From: Micromonospora carbonacea
Lineage (GTDB): Bacteria; Actinomycetota; Actinomycetes; Mycobacteriales; Micromonosporaceae
Length of the DNA stretch: 64,000 nucleotides
Direction: 5' to 3'
NCBI RefSeq assembly: GCF_014205165.1
Contig: NZ_JACHMZ010000001.1
Location: 248,001-312,000 of the forward strand
Positions 35,530-43,897 of the stretch are shown here, in pieces. A model generated the notes under the pieces. It was not told where the DNA came from and did no database searches. It was given only the letters and a program-made list of their open reading frames with translations. Position 1 is the first letter of the stretch. Every line of letters begins with the position of its first letter. The translations under genes were made by a program, and so were the position numbers.

Positions 35530-36453
35530 TCAGCCGAGGTGGTAGTTGACGTGCGCGGACCAGCGGGCGAAGCCGGCCCGCTCGTAGAGGGCGACCGCAC
35601 CGGCGTTCGACTCGTCCACGTAGAGCATCACCCGGTTCAGCCCCCGCCGACGCAGGTACGCCAGCCCGGCCGAGGTGAGCGCCCGGCCGAGCCCGCCGCC
35701 GTGCGCGGCCGGGTCGACCCCGAGCACGTAGACCTCGCCGATGCCGGCCGCGCCCGGCCGGGTGTGCACCTTCGTCCAGTGGAAGCCGAGCAGCCGGCCG
35801 GTGTCCGTGGCGACGGCGAGCAGGAAGCCGGCCGGGTCGAACCACGGCTCGGCGAGGCGTACCCGCAGGTCGTCCGCCGTCCAGCGACCCTGCTCCGGGT
35901 GGCTGGCGAAGGCCCGGGCGTTCAGCGCGAGCCAGTCCGCGTCGTCCTGCCCCGGCACGAACGCGCGCAGCGCCACCCCGTCGGGCAGGCGCGGCTCGGG
36001 CGGCGGGTCGGCCAGGGGCCGGCGCAGTTGCCAGAGCACCCGGGCCCGGGTGAGGCCGAGGTCGACGCCGAGCGCGGCGGCGGACGGGTGGTCGCCGTGC
36101 GCCCAGGCGCGTACCGGCCCGGTGGCGGCCGCGAGGGCCTCCCGGGCCAGCGCCCGGCCGGTGCCCCGCCGCCGGTGCGCGGGGTGCACGGCCAGCTCCA
36201 CGCCGACGCCGCCGGCCGGGTCGGTGGTGTCCAGGTGCGCGTACCCGGTCAGGGCGCCGCCGGGCGCACGGGCCGCGAGGTGCACCGCCGGGGCGTGCGG
36301 GTCGCGCAGCCGCAGCAGCGTGTGCTCGTCGAACGGGTCGGCCCCGTCGGCGTCGCCCGCCGCGCGGGCCAGGGCCAGCACCTCGGTCACCTCGCCCGGC
36401 GTCAGCAGGTCGGCCCGGGTCACCCGGTCGGTCGTCGGCTCGGCGCTGCTCAT
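35530..36453 (-). CDS. mshD: Mycothiol synthase
   Basis: A 307-aa tandem GNAT protein matching MshD, which acetylates Cys-GlcN-inositol to finish mycothiol, the main low-molecular thiol of actinobacteria. The first GNAT half has ELAVHPAHRRRGTGRALARE, and the second GEVYVLGVDPAAHGGGLGRA and ESNAGAVALYERAGF. The conserved MshD C-terminal segment (LNRVMLYVDESN) is present. ATG 36453 is set by TACCGT seven bases upstream. No other msh gene is adjacent. Confidence 0.93.
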   Translation of the reverse strand: MSSAEPTTDRVTRADLLTPGEVTEVLALARAAGDADGADPFDEHTLLRLRDPHAPAVHLAARAPGGALTGYAHLDTTDPAGGVGVELAVHPAHRRRGTGRALAREALAAATGPVRAWAHGDHPSAAALGVDLGLTRARVLWQLRRPLADPPPEPRLPDGVALRAFVPGQDDADWLALNARAFASHPEQGRWTADDLRVRLAEPWFDPAGFLLAVATDTGRLLGFHWTKVHTRPGAAGIGEVYVLGVDPAAHGGGLGRALTSAGLAYLRRRGLNRVMLYVDESNAGAVALYERAGFARWSAHVNYHLG

Positions 36454-36460
36454 CCGACCA

Positions 36461-36466
36461 ACGGTA
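36461..36466 (-). promoter_or_regulatory. Leaderless -10 of mshD
   Basis: TACCGT on the minus strand, seven bases before ATG 36453. Confidence 0.65.
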
Positions 36467-36556
36467 GCGGGACCGCCGCCCGGGCGGGGCCGTTGGCCCG
36501 GGCACCGCTGGACGGGGGGCCGACGCCAGGTGGTGCCCGGCCCAGGCGGCCCCGGC

Positions 36557-37537
36557 TCAGGCGCTGCCGGTGGGCAGGGCCTCCAGCCGGAACCGGGCCG
36601 CCAGGTCCGGCAGGATGCTGCGCAGCGCGTCCACCGTGCCCTGCCGGTTGCCGCCCGCGTCGTGCAGCAGCACGATCGAGCCCGGCTGCGCCTCGGCGGA
36701 GACGTCGCGGACGATCCGGGCCGCCCCCGGGGCCCGCCAGTCCGACGGGTCGACGGTCCAGTGCAGGGGGATCAGCCCCAGCTCCTCGGCCACCGACACC
36801 ACCGGGTACGTCCACGCCCCGCCCGGCTGGCGGTAGTAGGCGATCTCGGCGTCGGGCACGGCGGCCCGGATCGCCGCGTTGGTGCGCAGCAGGTCGGCCC
36901 GGATGACGTCGGTCGACCGCTTGCCGAGCAGCTCGTCGTGGTGCCAGGAGTGGTTGCACAGGGTGTGGCCGTCGGCCACGATCGCCTGGATCAGGTCGGG
37001 GTGGCGCTGCGCGTTCTCGCCGACCACGCAGAAGGTGGCCTTGACGCCCTGCTCCCGCAGCAACGCCAGGACCTGCGGCGTGTACTGCGGGTCCGGCCCG
37101 TCGTCGAAGGTCAGCGCCACCTGCGCCGACCCGGTGGTGACCCGGGCGCCGAACAGGCCGTCGCCCCCGGTCTCCGGCGGCTGCGCGGTCCCGCCGTCCT
37201 GGCCGTCCTGGCCGGACTCGGTGGGCGCGCCGGGCCCGTCGGTGGCGGTGGGCGGCGCCCCGCCCCGGCCGGGGCCACCCTGCGCCGGCTGGTCGGCGAA
37301 GCTCGGGTCGTCCGCGCTCGCGCTGACCCCGGTGGCCTGCCGGGCCGGGCCGGGCACCATGCTGCGGCCCAGCGCGTACGCGGAGCCGAGCAGGGAGACC
37401 ACCACCAGGGTGGCGAGCGCCACGAACCGCCCGGTCGTGTCGACGCGCATCAGTGGTCGCCGCCGCTCGGTCGCGGGGGTCGGCCCCTCGTCGCCCCCGT
37501 GGTCATCGCACGCACCGTCGCCCCTTTCCTCGGCCAC
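36557..37537 (-). CDS. Membrane-anchored polysaccharide deacetylase (NodB domain)
   Basis: A 326-aa protein. A membrane helix at about 38-56 (FVALATLVVVSLLGSAYALG) is followed by a disordered Gly/Pro/Gln linker to about 130, then the NodB domain with TFDDGPD (motif 1), HSWHH (motif 2), YRQPGG (motif 3), WTVDPSDW (motif 4) and IVLLHDAGG (motif 5). It should remove acetyl groups from peptidoglycan or another wall polymer outside the cell. The start may be GTG 37537 or the ATG of MRVDTTG at 37450. TATCCT lies 10 bases before GTG 37537. Confidence 0.9.
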   Translation of the reverse strand: MAEERGDGACDDHGGDEGPTPATERRRPLMRVDTTGRFVALATLVVVSLLGSAYALGRSMVPGPARQATGVSASADDPSFADQPAQGGPGRGGAPPTATDGPGAPTESGQDGQDGGTAQPPETGGDGLFGARVTTGSAQVALTFDDGPDPQYTPQVLALLREQGVKATFCVVGENAQRHPDLIQAIVADGHTLCNHSWHHDELLGKRSTDVIRADLLRTNAAIRAAVPDAEIAYYRQPGGAWTYPVVSVAEELGLIPLHWTVDPSDWRAPGAARIVRDVSAEAQPGSIVLLHDAGGNRQGTVDALRSILPDLAARFRLEALPTGSA

Positions 37538-37710
37538 TTCGCCAGTCAGGATAAAACTGGCTAGTGGAGCAAAAGGGGCAAACCGGAAACTCCGCGACGT
37601 CGACTGTCCCCGGCGGATCAGCCGGAACGGGGCGGATCAGCTGGGGACAGGGGGACGGACCGTTGGTGACGGGCCGGGCGGGGACCGGGCCGGGCGGGGA
37701 CCGGGGCCGG

Positions 37711-38424
37711 TCAGACCGGGATCGGGGCGTGCTCCGACTCGGGCAGCGACCGCGACGGCGGCACGACGAACTTGTAGCCGACCTGGCGCACGGTGCCGAT
37801 CATCGACTCGTACTCCGAGCCGAGCTTCGCCCGCAGCCGCCGCACGTGCACGTCCACGGTGCGGGTGCCGCCGAAGTAGTCGTAGCCCCAGACCTCGCGC
37901 AGCAGCTGGTCCCGGGTGAAGACCCGACCCGGGTGCTGGGCCAGGAACTTCAACAGCTCGAACTCCTTGTACGTCAGGTCGAGCGGCCGGCCCTTGAGCT
38001 TCGCGGCATACGTGTCGGGGTCGATGCTCAGCTCGCCGGCCCGGATCGAGCCGCCGGCACCGGACGTGGCGTTGCTCAACCTGCCGACCGCCAGCCGCAG
38101 CCGCGCCTCCACCTCGGCCGGACCGGCGCTGGCGAGGATGACGTCGTCGACGCCCCAGTCCGCGTTCAGCGCGATCAGCCCGGCCTCGGTGACCACCGCG
38201 ACCAGCGGCACCCCGAGCCCGGTGGCATGCAGCATCCGACAGGTGGCCCGGGCCTCGCTCAGCTCCGAGCGCGCGTCCACGAGGACGGCGTCGGGGCTTG
38301 GACCGGCAACCAGCGTGCGGACGTCGCGGGGCGCGGTGCGCACCGAGTGTGGCAGCAGGTCGAGCGCCGGCAGCACCACCGATGGTTCACCTGCGCGCGC
38401 GGTCACCAGCAGCAGGATCTCCAC
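37711..38424 (-). CDS. glnR: OmpR-type winged-helix regulator, GlnR-like
   Basis: A 237-aa response-regulator-like protein closely resembling GlnR, the nitrogen regulator of actinobacteria. The receiver half carries Asp50 in [11 protein letters not shown] but lacks the usual full acidic pocket, as GlnR does, so it is not expected to be switched by a standard histidine kinase. The DNA-binding half has [20 protein letters not shown] and [23 protein letters not shown] 38424 follows GGAGGTGATC. No kinase is adjacent. A paralogue rather than the main GlnR is possible. Confidence 0.88.
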   Translation of the reverse strand: MEILLLVTARAGEPSVVLPALDLLPHSVRTAPRDVRTLVAGPSPDAVLVDARSELSEARATCRMLHATGLGVPLVAVVTEAGLIALNADWGVDDVILASAGPAEVEARLRLAVGRLSNATSGAGGSIRAGELSIDPDTYAAKLKGRPLDLTYKEFELLKFLAQHPGRVFTRDQLLREVWGYDYFGGTRTVDVHVRRLRAKLGSEYESMIGTVRQVGYKFVVPPSRSLPESEHAPIPV

Positions 38425-38664
38425 ACGATCACCTCCGTCCCGGCGGCCTTCACGGCCGCGCGCGACCAGCGGCACCCTGAGGCGGGGTGCGCTGAGAACT
38501 TGCGTGGGTCCCGGCGTCGCTGACGGGCGGGTAACGGCTTGAGCGTAACCGATCGCTCCGTCCGTGCCTCCAGGTCGTTTCCCGTTTGTCGGCCTTGCCC
38601 ACGAACGCGCCACAGGTTTTAACGTCACGGAAACCGTGGCCACCGATCCGACACCCCGGTCTGG

Positions 38665-38670
38665 CACGAT
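38665..38670 (+). promoter_or_regulatory. Atypical leaderless -10 (CACGAT)
   Basis: CACGAT six bases before GTG 38677, differing from TANNNT only at the first base. The same box occurs before GTG 45318. Confidence 0.45.
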
Positions 38671-38676
38671 CAGGTC

Positions 38677-39729
38677 GTGTTTCCCTCGACCTCCTCCGAG
38701 GCCGGCCGGGACCCGTGGGCCGACGACGTCCACCCTGGGCCGGCCGGTCGTGCGCATCCACCGGCCCCGCGCACCGGCCCGGACGTCGACGACGACGGGC
38801 CCCCGGCCCGCCGCGGGCGGCCCCGTCGGCTGCGCCGGGGCGGCGAGCCCGCCCGGCGGCCCGACGACGAGGCCGTCGAGGAGCTGGAAGAGGAGGAGAT
38901 CGAGCCGGTCGAGGTGCGCCGGCCGCTCGCCCTGACCGTCGCCGGGTTCGCCGCGCTGCTCGGCGTCGGCCTGGTGCTCGGCGCGCAGACCGCCGGGCCC
39001 GGGCACCGGCTGCCCTTCGCGCTCATCATCTTCGGCGTACAACTGATCTTCGTGCTGGCCTGGACGATGGCCATGCGCCCGCCCGCGTTGCTGCTGGTGG
39101 CGGTCACCAGCGCCGTGGTGGCCGCCGCCGCCGACGTCGCCGCCGTGCGGTCCGACGTCGCCGGCCTCGCCCCGCTGGGCTACCTGGCCGCCGGAGGCTT
39201 CCTGCTCGGCGTGCTCGGGCAGCTGGTCCGCCGGGTCGACCGGGTCCGGGTCACCGACTCGCTCGGCACCACGCTGCTGATCGTGGTGGGCGTGGTCGCG
39301 TTCGCCACGCTGATCGTGCTCAGCCGGATCCCGGCGGGCACCCAGGCGATCACCGTCTGCCTCACCGCCACCGGCGTCGCGCTCACCGTGGCCCGGATCA
39401 CCGACGCGGTGCTGCCCTGGCCCCGGCTCGCCCCGCAGGTGCCCCGGGGGGCGGCCGGCGTCGTGATCGGCGCGATGGTCGGCACCCTCGCCAGCGCCGT
39501 CCTCGGCAGCTTCCTGGTCAGCTTCACCCCGACCAGCGGAGCGGTGATCGGCCTGGTCACCGCCGCCACCGCCGTGCTCGCCGACCTCGCCGTCGGATAC
39601 GCGGAGGCGGGGCGGCTGATGGCCGGCGAGCCGCCGACGATGTGGGTCGCCCGGCACATGCAGGGCCCGCTCGGCGGCTTCGCCCTGGCCGCCCCGGCGG
39701 CGTACGCCATGTGCGTGCTGTTCCTCTGA
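38677..39729 (+). CDS. Integral membrane protein of unknown function
   Basis: A 350-aa protein. Residues 1-80 are charged and disordered (PRRLRRGG, then [16 protein letters not shown]). About eight membrane helices follow from about 85 to the end, with no extended loops and no recognised motif. The C-terminal helices ([20 protein letters not shown]) vaguely recall prenyl or cytidylyl membrane enzymes, but no catalytic signature is present. GTG start with a CACGAT box. Divergent from glnR, 252 bp apart. Confidence 0.8.
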   Translation: MFPSTSSEAGRDPWADDVHPGPAGRAHPPAPRTGPDVDDDGPPARRGRPRRLRRGGEPARRPDDEAVEELEEEEIEPVEVRRPLALTVAGFAALLGVGLVLGAQTAGPGHRLPFALIIFGVQLIFVLAWTMAMRPPALLLVAVTSAVVAAAADVAAVRSDVAGLAPLGYLAAGGFLLGVLGQLVRRVDRVRVTDSLGTTLLIVVGVVAFATLIVLSRIPAGTQAITVCLTATGVALTVARITDAVLPWPRLAPQVPRGAAGVVIGAMVGTLASAVLGSFLVSFTPTSGAVIGLVTAATAVLADLAVGYAEAGRLMAGEPPTMWVARHMQGPLGGFALAAPAAYAMCVLFL

Positions 39730-39875
39730 CGCCCCCTGCGGGCGGGCCGAGGGCCGGCCGAACGGGCCGTGCGGCGCGACGGACGGTTGGCGCTTTCCCG
39801 CTTCGGGTACTCTCCGGGGCGCCGCTCGGGCGGCACCGGTGCCAGGGGCGCGCCGGCACGACAGAAGGAGGCGGC

Positions 39876-40664
39876 GTGGCGACGGCCCACCCGGCGTACG
39901 AGGAACGTCCCCGGCGACGCGGGCGCAAGGTACTCATCACGCTGGTGGTCCTGCTGCTGATCCTGGGCGGGCTGCTGGTGGCCGCCGACCGGGTGGCCGC
40001 CGGGGTGGCCGAGCGGGCCATCACCGACCAGGTCAGCCAGCAGATCACCAAGCAGGGCGCCCAGTCCTCGCCGCCCGAGGTCGAGGTCGGCGGCTTCCCG
40101 TTCCTCACCCAGGTGCTCGACGGCAGGTACGAACGGATCTCCATCCGGCTGCGCGACGTGCGGGGCTCGGTCAACGGCGACGCGGTGGCCCTGCCCGAGT
40201 TGGACGTCGACGCCCGCAACGTGCGGGCCTCCCTGGAGACCCTGCGCACCCAGCAGGGCGACGTGGTCGCCGAGACCGTCGACGGCACCGGCACCATCAC
40301 GTACGAGAGCCTGGCCGCGCTCCTCGACCGGCCCGGCCTGACCCTCGGCCAGCGCGACGGCCGGCTCGCCGTCACCGCCCCCGTCGACATCCTCGGGCAG
40401 AAGCTGACGCTCACCGGGACCGCCGACGTGACCGTCGGCAAGGAGGGCGCGATCTCGCTGCGCTTCAACGACGTCGACGCCGAGGGGCTGCCGAACATCC
40501 CGCTGGCCCGCACCCTGCTGAGCAACTACGCCAAGGACATCTCGATCGACGTCCCCCTGCCCGACCTGCCGTTCCAGCTCGCGGTGCGCGAGGTCAGGCC
40601 GCTGCCGCAGGGCCTGGCGGTGACCGCCGCCGCCAAGGACGTCCCGATCAACTCGGCCGGCTGA
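39876..40664 (+). CDS. DUF2993 (LmeA-like) membrane-anchored protein
   Basis: A 262-aa protein with one N-terminal helix ([20 protein letters not shown]) and then a DUF2993 domain ([20 protein letters not shown], later [18 protein letters not shown]) that folds as a lipid-binding tube. The mycobacterial relative LmeA helps mature lipomannan in the periplasm; the role here is inferred from that. GTG 39876 follows GAAGGAGG, a strong RBS. Confidence 0.88.
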   Translation: MATAHPAYEERPRRRGRKVLITLVVLLLILGGLLVAADRVAAGVAERAITDQVSQQITKQGAQSSPPEVEVGGFPFLTQVLDGRYERISIRLRDVRGSVNGDAVALPELDVDARNVRASLETLRTQQGDVVAETVDGTGTITYESLAALLDRPGLTLGQRDGRLAVTAPVDILGQKLTLTGTADVTVGKEGAISLRFNDVDAEGLPNIPLARTLLSNYAKDISIDVPLPDLPFQLAVREVRPLPQGLAVTAAAKDVPINSAG

Positions 40665-40767
40665 CCGCCCGCGCTCGCCCGCACGGTGAGCGCCCGCCCG
40701 GCGACTGTCCGTCGGGACGGGCGTCCCGGATGCTGGTCGGGGCGGTGGCGTTCCCCGGGATGGCTGG

Positions 40768-40773
40768 TAGTGT
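40768..40773 (+). promoter_or_regulatory. Leaderless -10 of the cysteine-rich leader peptide
   Basis: TAGTGT eight bases before ATG 40782. Confidence 0.65.
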
Positions 40774-40781
40774 CCCTGCTC

Positions 40782-40859
40782 ATGGGGACGCTCCTCACCA
40801 AACGGCGCGCGGTCGACCTGTGCCGCGTGGCCACCTGCCTGTGTCGCCCCGTCATCTGA
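40782..40859 (+). CDS. 25-aa Cys-rich regulatory leader peptide (uORF)
   Basis: It encodes MGTLLTKRRAVDLCRVATCL followed by CRPVI, with three Cys clustered near the C-terminus. This matches the family of actinobacterial leader peptides ahead of sulfur-assimilation genes. In mycobacteria, similar leaderless poly-Cys uORFs sense charged cysteinyl-tRNA and attenuate the downstream operon. Ribosomes stalling at the Cys codons would change folding of the 205-nt leader that follows. It is too short to be a stand-alone enzyme. Confidence 0.85.
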   Translation: MGTLLTKRRAVDLCRVATCLCRPVI

Positions 40860-40875
40860 CGGCGGGGCTGTCCTC

Positions 40876-40893
40876 GGCCGCCTGACGGCGGCC
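40876..40893 (+). promoter_or_regulatory. Hairpin after the leader peptide, possible attenuator
   Basis: GGCCGCC-TGAC-GGCGGCC, a 7-bp perfect stem 16 bases past the uORF stop, within reach of a stalled ribosome. Further competing stems are likely between here and 41064 but were not resolved by eye. Confidence 0.45.
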
Positions 40894-41064
40894 ACCGGCC
40901 ACAGGGTCTGCGTACCCTCCCGGTTCTTCCCCCTGAACGCCCGGCAGCGGCGCCGTCGCACGAACCCGTGATCCCGTCCTTTCTCTGGGTCCCGCGCGTG
41001 GTGCGACAGCTACAGACTTCGTCCTCGCGCAGGCTCACCATCCACCTCACCAGGGAGTGATCTG

Positions 41065-41913
41065 ATGAGTCGCGACACCGCACTCGTCTCGGCCGAGTGG
41101 GCCGAGAAGAACATCGACGCCCCGGGCGTCGTCTTCGTCGAGGTCGACGAAGACACCTCGGCCTACGACACCGGCCACATCGCCGGCGCGATCAAGCTCG
41201 ACTGGCGCACCGACCTCCAGGACCCGGTCCGCCGGGACTTCGTCAACAAGTCCCAGTTCGAGGCGCTGCTCTCCGAGCGCGGCATCTCCAACGACGACGT
41301 CGTCGTCCTCTACGGCGGCAACAACAACTGGTTCGCCGCGTACGCGTACTGGTACTTCAAGCTCTACGGCCACCGCGACGTCAAGCTGCTCGACGGCGGC
41401 CGCAAGAAGTGGGAGCTGGACGCCCGCCCGCTGGTGACCGACGCGGTGACCCGCCCGGCCACCCAGTACGTCGCGCAGGAGCCGGACACCTCGATCCGCG
41501 CCTTCCGCGACGAGGTCGTCGCCGCGATCGGGACCAAGAACCTGGTCGACGTGCGCAGCCCCGACGAGTTCGCCGGCCGGCTGCTCGCCCCCGCCCACCT
41601 CCCGCAGGAGCAGGCGCAGCGCGCCGGCCACATCCCCACCGCGATCAGCGTGCCGTGGTCCAAGGCGGCGAACGAGGACGGCACCTTCAAGTCCGACGAC
41701 GAGCTGCGCAAGATCTACGCCGCGGCCGGGCTGGACGACAGCAAGGAAACCATCGCCTACTGCCGGATCGGCGAGCGCTCCTCGCACACCTGGTTCGTGC
41801 TCCAGGAGCTGCTCGGCCACGCCAACGTGAAGAACTACGACGGATCCTGGACCGAGTACGGCTCGCTGGTCGGCGTGCCGGTCGCGCTCGGCGACGAGCC
41901 CGGGGAGGCCTGA
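41065..41913 (+). CDS. Thiosulfate / 3-mercaptopyruvate sulfurtransferase (two rhodanese domains)
   Basis: A 282-aa enzyme. The first, inactive rhodanese domain has VDEDTSAYDTGHIAGAIKLD. The second carries the active-site loop CRIGERSS with Cys233, between ETIAY and HTWFVLQELLG. The CRIGERS loop is that of the CysA/SseA thiosulfate-sulfurtransferase group. It transfers sulfane sulfur to an acceptor such as cyanide or a thiol. RBS AGGGAG precedes ATG 41065. It is followed after 3 bases by the DUF1416 gene, the same pair as Rv3117-Rv3118 in M. tuberculosis. Confidence 0.95.
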   Translation: MSRDTALVSAEWAEKNIDAPGVVFVEVDEDTSAYDTGHIAGAIKLDWRTDLQDPVRRDFVNKSQFEALLSERGISNDDVVVLYGGNNNWFAAYAYWYFKLYGHRDVKLLDGGRKKWELDARPLVTDAVTRPATQYVAQEPDTSIRAFRDEVVAAIGTKNLVDVRSPDEFAGRLLAPAHLPQEQAQRAGHIPTAISVPWSKAANEDGTFKSDDELRKIYAAAGLDDSKETIAYCRIGERSSHTWFVLQELLGHANVKNYDGSWTEYGSLVGVPVALGDEPGEA

Positions 41914-41916
41914 GCC

Positions 41917-42249
41917 ATGACTGCTCCCACCGCTCCTACCGCTGCCGGGTGCGCCGCGCCCGACCAGGCCGCCCCGCTGCCGGCGAGCCTGGACCTGGAG
42001 AAGGAGACCGTCATCACCGGCGCCGTCCGGTCCGAGGCGGGCGACACCGTCGCGGGCGCGTACGTCCGGCTGCTCGACTCGACCGGTGAGTTCACCGCCG
42101 AGGTGGTCACCTCGCCGGCCGGCCAGTTCCGGTTCTTCGCCGCCCCGGGCACCTGGACGCTGCGGGCGCTGTCCCGGCACGGCAACGGCGACACCACCGT
42201 GACGGCCGCGCGCGGCATCAACGAGGTAACGGTCACCGTAGCGCCCTGA
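41917..42249 (+). CDS. sseC: DUF1416 (SseC-like) protein
   Basis: A 110-aa protein. After an Ala/Pro-rich start with Cys12 comes a single beta-sandwich of the carboxypeptidase regulatory-like type: TVITGAVRSEAGDTVAGAYV and PAGQFRFFAAPGTWTLRALS. DUF1416 proteins are paired with sulfurtransferases throughout actinobacteria, so a role in sulfur transfer or carriage is inferred; biochemistry is not known to me. Same operon as the sulfurtransferase. Its stop codon is the first triplet of repeat R6. Confidence 0.9.
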   Translation: MTAPTAPTAAGCAAPDQAAPLPASLDLEKETVITGAVRSEAGDTVAGAYVRLLDSTGEFTAEVVTSPAGQFRFFAAPGTWTLRALSRHGNGDTTVTAARGINEVTVTVAP

Positions 42250-42309
42250 GGTGCAAGGAAGGGCCCCCTGTCAACGCTTTCTGTATAGGAAGGGCCCCCT
42301 CCTAACATC
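42247..42309 (+). repeat. Family-1 palindromic repeat, copy R6
   Basis: TGAGGTGCAAGGAAGGGCCC, then CCTGTCAACGCTTTCTG and TATAGGAAGGGCCCCCTCC. The TGA is the sseC stop codon. Copy R7 has nearly the same inner sequence. Confidence 0.92.
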
Positions 42310-42328
42310 TCGGCATCGCACGCGCATC

Positions 42329-42372
42329 GGCTCGGGCCGGTCGCCCCGCACAAGGGGTGACCGGCCCGAGCC
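42329..42372. terminator. Long hairpin after R6
   Basis: GGCTCGGGCCGGTCGCCCC pairs with GGGGTGACCGGCCCGAGCC across a 6-base loop: a 19-bp stem with one G-U type pair. It is the strongest simple hairpin in the window, 80 bp past the sulfurtransferase operon. Confidence 0.75.
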
Positions 42373-42913
42373 GTGTCGGCCTCGGGAGCGCCTCACGACG
42401 TGCAGCCGCCGGCATGATCGACGCGCCGCACGCAGCGGCGTCGACCGCCGAGCCGCCGGTCGCAGCAGACCTGGTGCTGCGCGTCCGGCGCGCCCTGCTC
42501 CGACGCCGTGGTCTCGCCGAGCCCTGGCTCCGGCAGGAACGCCAGCGACCTGCCGATCGCGCGGGCCAGCAGCCGCGCCGCCGGCAAGGGCATCTTCGTC
42601 ACCGATCCGGCGACCTGGCTGCGCAAGCCCTGACCGGCGAGATCTTGGCAGAATTCGGCCCCCAGAGGGGCCACAAACTTTCAAGATCTCCTGTTCCCGC
42701 GCCGCCAGGCGCGGGCGGGGCGGGCGGGGTGGGCGGGGCGGGGTAGGGCGGGCATGATCGTGCTCGATCAGGGATCGAGTGGCCTCCCACGCGGGAAACG
42801 CGGGGCGACGCCACTCTTTCCCCGATCGAGCGGGGCCTCCCTCCCGCCAGGCGCGGTCTTGCGCCCCGAGCGGGTGCGCCCGTACGGATGCCCCGAGCGG
42901 GCGCGGAGGGCGC
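42373..42913. other. Gene-poor stretch, possible gene remnant
   Basis: No gene can be supported. A frame ending at 42632 reads GKGIFVTDPATWLRKP before its stop, which looks protein-like, but upstream it has no start or domain. It may be the tail of a decayed gene. Family-2 repeat copy C lies at 42639-42690, followed by a G-rich tract (about 42705-42752). Confidence 0.5.
42639..42690. repeat. Family-2 inverted repeat, copy C (shorter)
   Basis: GAGATCTTG...CAAGATCTC outer arms with inner GGCCCCC / GGGGCC. It is a shorter, diverged copy of the elements at 15675 and 43591, and again has a G-rich tract on its right (C-rich in minus-strand RNA). Confidence 0.65.
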
Positions 42914-43504
42914 TTACCCGTCCGACGCCTGTTCGGCTGCGCGCTGCACCCGGGCGCGGTGCTCCGCCCACCGGCTCGCGTCGGCGTACGGCAGGTTGTC
43001 GATGCCCCGCAGCAGCCCGGCGGTGCCGTCGATCGTCTCCCGGACGATGTCCGCGTGCCCGGCGTGCCGGTGGCTCTCTGCGGTCACGTGCACCAGGACC
43101 CGGTGCAGGGTCACGTCGTTGCGGCCGGCCGGCCACCAGGGCACGGTGCCGGTCGCGTCGAGCGGCAGCGCCTCGATCGTCGCGTCGGCGTGTGCCCAGG
43201 CCCGGCGGTAGAGCGCGACGATCTGCGCGCGAGACTCGTCGGCGGTCGCCCACATGTCCGCGTTGGGGTCGGCGTCGGAGTCGAACCAGGGCATCGGCTC
43301 GTCGTACGGGCGGCCGAAGGTCGGCCCGAAGTAGCCGAACTCGACGCCGGCCAGGTGCTTGACCAGCCCCAGCAGGTTGGTGCCGGTCGGGGTCACGGGC
43401 CGGCGGATGTCGTACTCCGAGAGCCCGTCGAGCTTCCACAGCAGGGCCTCGCGGGCGTCACGCAGATACTGGTGCAGGTCGGCCTTGGCATCGGGTGGCG
43501 TCAT
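42914..43504 (-). CDS. DinB/DUF664 family protein (putative thiol transferase)
   Basis: A 196-aa four-helix-bundle protein. Motifs are LLGLVKHLAGVEFGYFGPTF (first metal His), the acidic MPWFDSDADPNADMWATADE, and LHRVLVHVTAESHRHAGHAD (His pair). This matches DUF664/DinB_2, proteins often annotated as mycothiol-dependent transferases. The metal is probably bound by the His residues named. The substrate is unknown. ATG 43504 follows GGGAGGG. Confidence 0.88.
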   Translation of the reverse strand: MTPPDAKADLHQYLRDAREALLWKLDGLSEYDIRRPVTPTGTNLLGLVKHLAGVEFGYFGPTFGRPYDEPMPWFDSDADPNADMWATADESRAQIVALYRRAWAHADATIEALPLDATGTVPWWPAGRNDVTLHRVLVHVTAESHRHAGHADIVRETIDGTAGLLRGIDNLPYADASRWAEHRARVQRAAEQASDG

Positions 43505-43745
43505 CCGCACACCCTCCCACCCGCCTCCCCACCCCACCCGCACCCGCACCCGCCGCACCCCCGTCCCTGCCGCCACCCCCCCGCCTGCGCCGATCTTGCA
43601 CTTTGGGCCCCGATTCTGTCCCTTTTGCTGCTTATGCGGGGGCCGAAACTGCAAGATCGCGGAGAGGGGGGAGGGGGTGGGGGAGGGGGAGCGGGGAGGG
43701 GGAGCCGGGGCGGGGAGTCGGGGGTGGGGGTGGGGCAGGCAGGGG
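43505..43745. other. Intergenic block with C-rich and G-rich tracts around a family-2 repeat
   Basis: The left part (43505-43585) is C-rich on the + strand and the right part (43660-43740) is made of G-runs, with repeat copy B between. Reading the minus strand, the micropeptide gene is followed by an 80-nt C-rich, G-poor stretch and then the hairpin. The G-runs could form quadruplexes. Confidence 0.6.
43591..43659. repeat. Family-2 inverted repeat, copy B
   Basis: CGATCTTGCACTTTGGGCCC and, as its partner, GGGCCGAAACTGCAAGATCG, about 30 bases apart. The best-preserved copy of the family. Confidence 0.85.
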
Positions 43746-43886
43746 TCAGTTGCCTCGGCGGCGGAGCTTGGCGCCCCACTGGGCGACCGTCACCAGCAGC
43801 GCGCCGACGCCGAGGGCGAGGGCGCCGATCAGGCCGACGGCCGCCGTGGAGGCGCCCGTCACCGGCAGATCCTGGCTCGCGGACAT
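43746..43886 (-). CDS. 46-aa LPXTG micropeptide coupled to a glycosyltransferase
   Basis: The protein is essentially one cell-wall sorting signal: MSASQD, then LPVTG (residues 7-11), a membrane helix (AAVGLIGALALGVGALLVTV) and the basic tail KLRRRGN. There is no signal peptide and no domain in front. RBS GAGGTG lies just before ATG 43886, 11 bases after the stop of the GT2 gene, so the two are co-translated. A continuous open frame upstream (to 45308) is antiphase to the GT2 gene and rejected. Sortase substrate, regulator or membrane partner of the glycosyltransferase are all possible. Confidence 0.75.
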   Translation of the reverse strand: MSASQDLPVTGASTAAVGLIGALALGVGALLVTVAQWGAKLRRRGN

Positions 43887-43897
43887 GTTCACCTCCC

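Noticed and set aside
42251..42757. 168-aa frame in the gene-poor stretch
   Set aside because: It starts inside repeat R6 and is Arg/Pro-rich without any domain.
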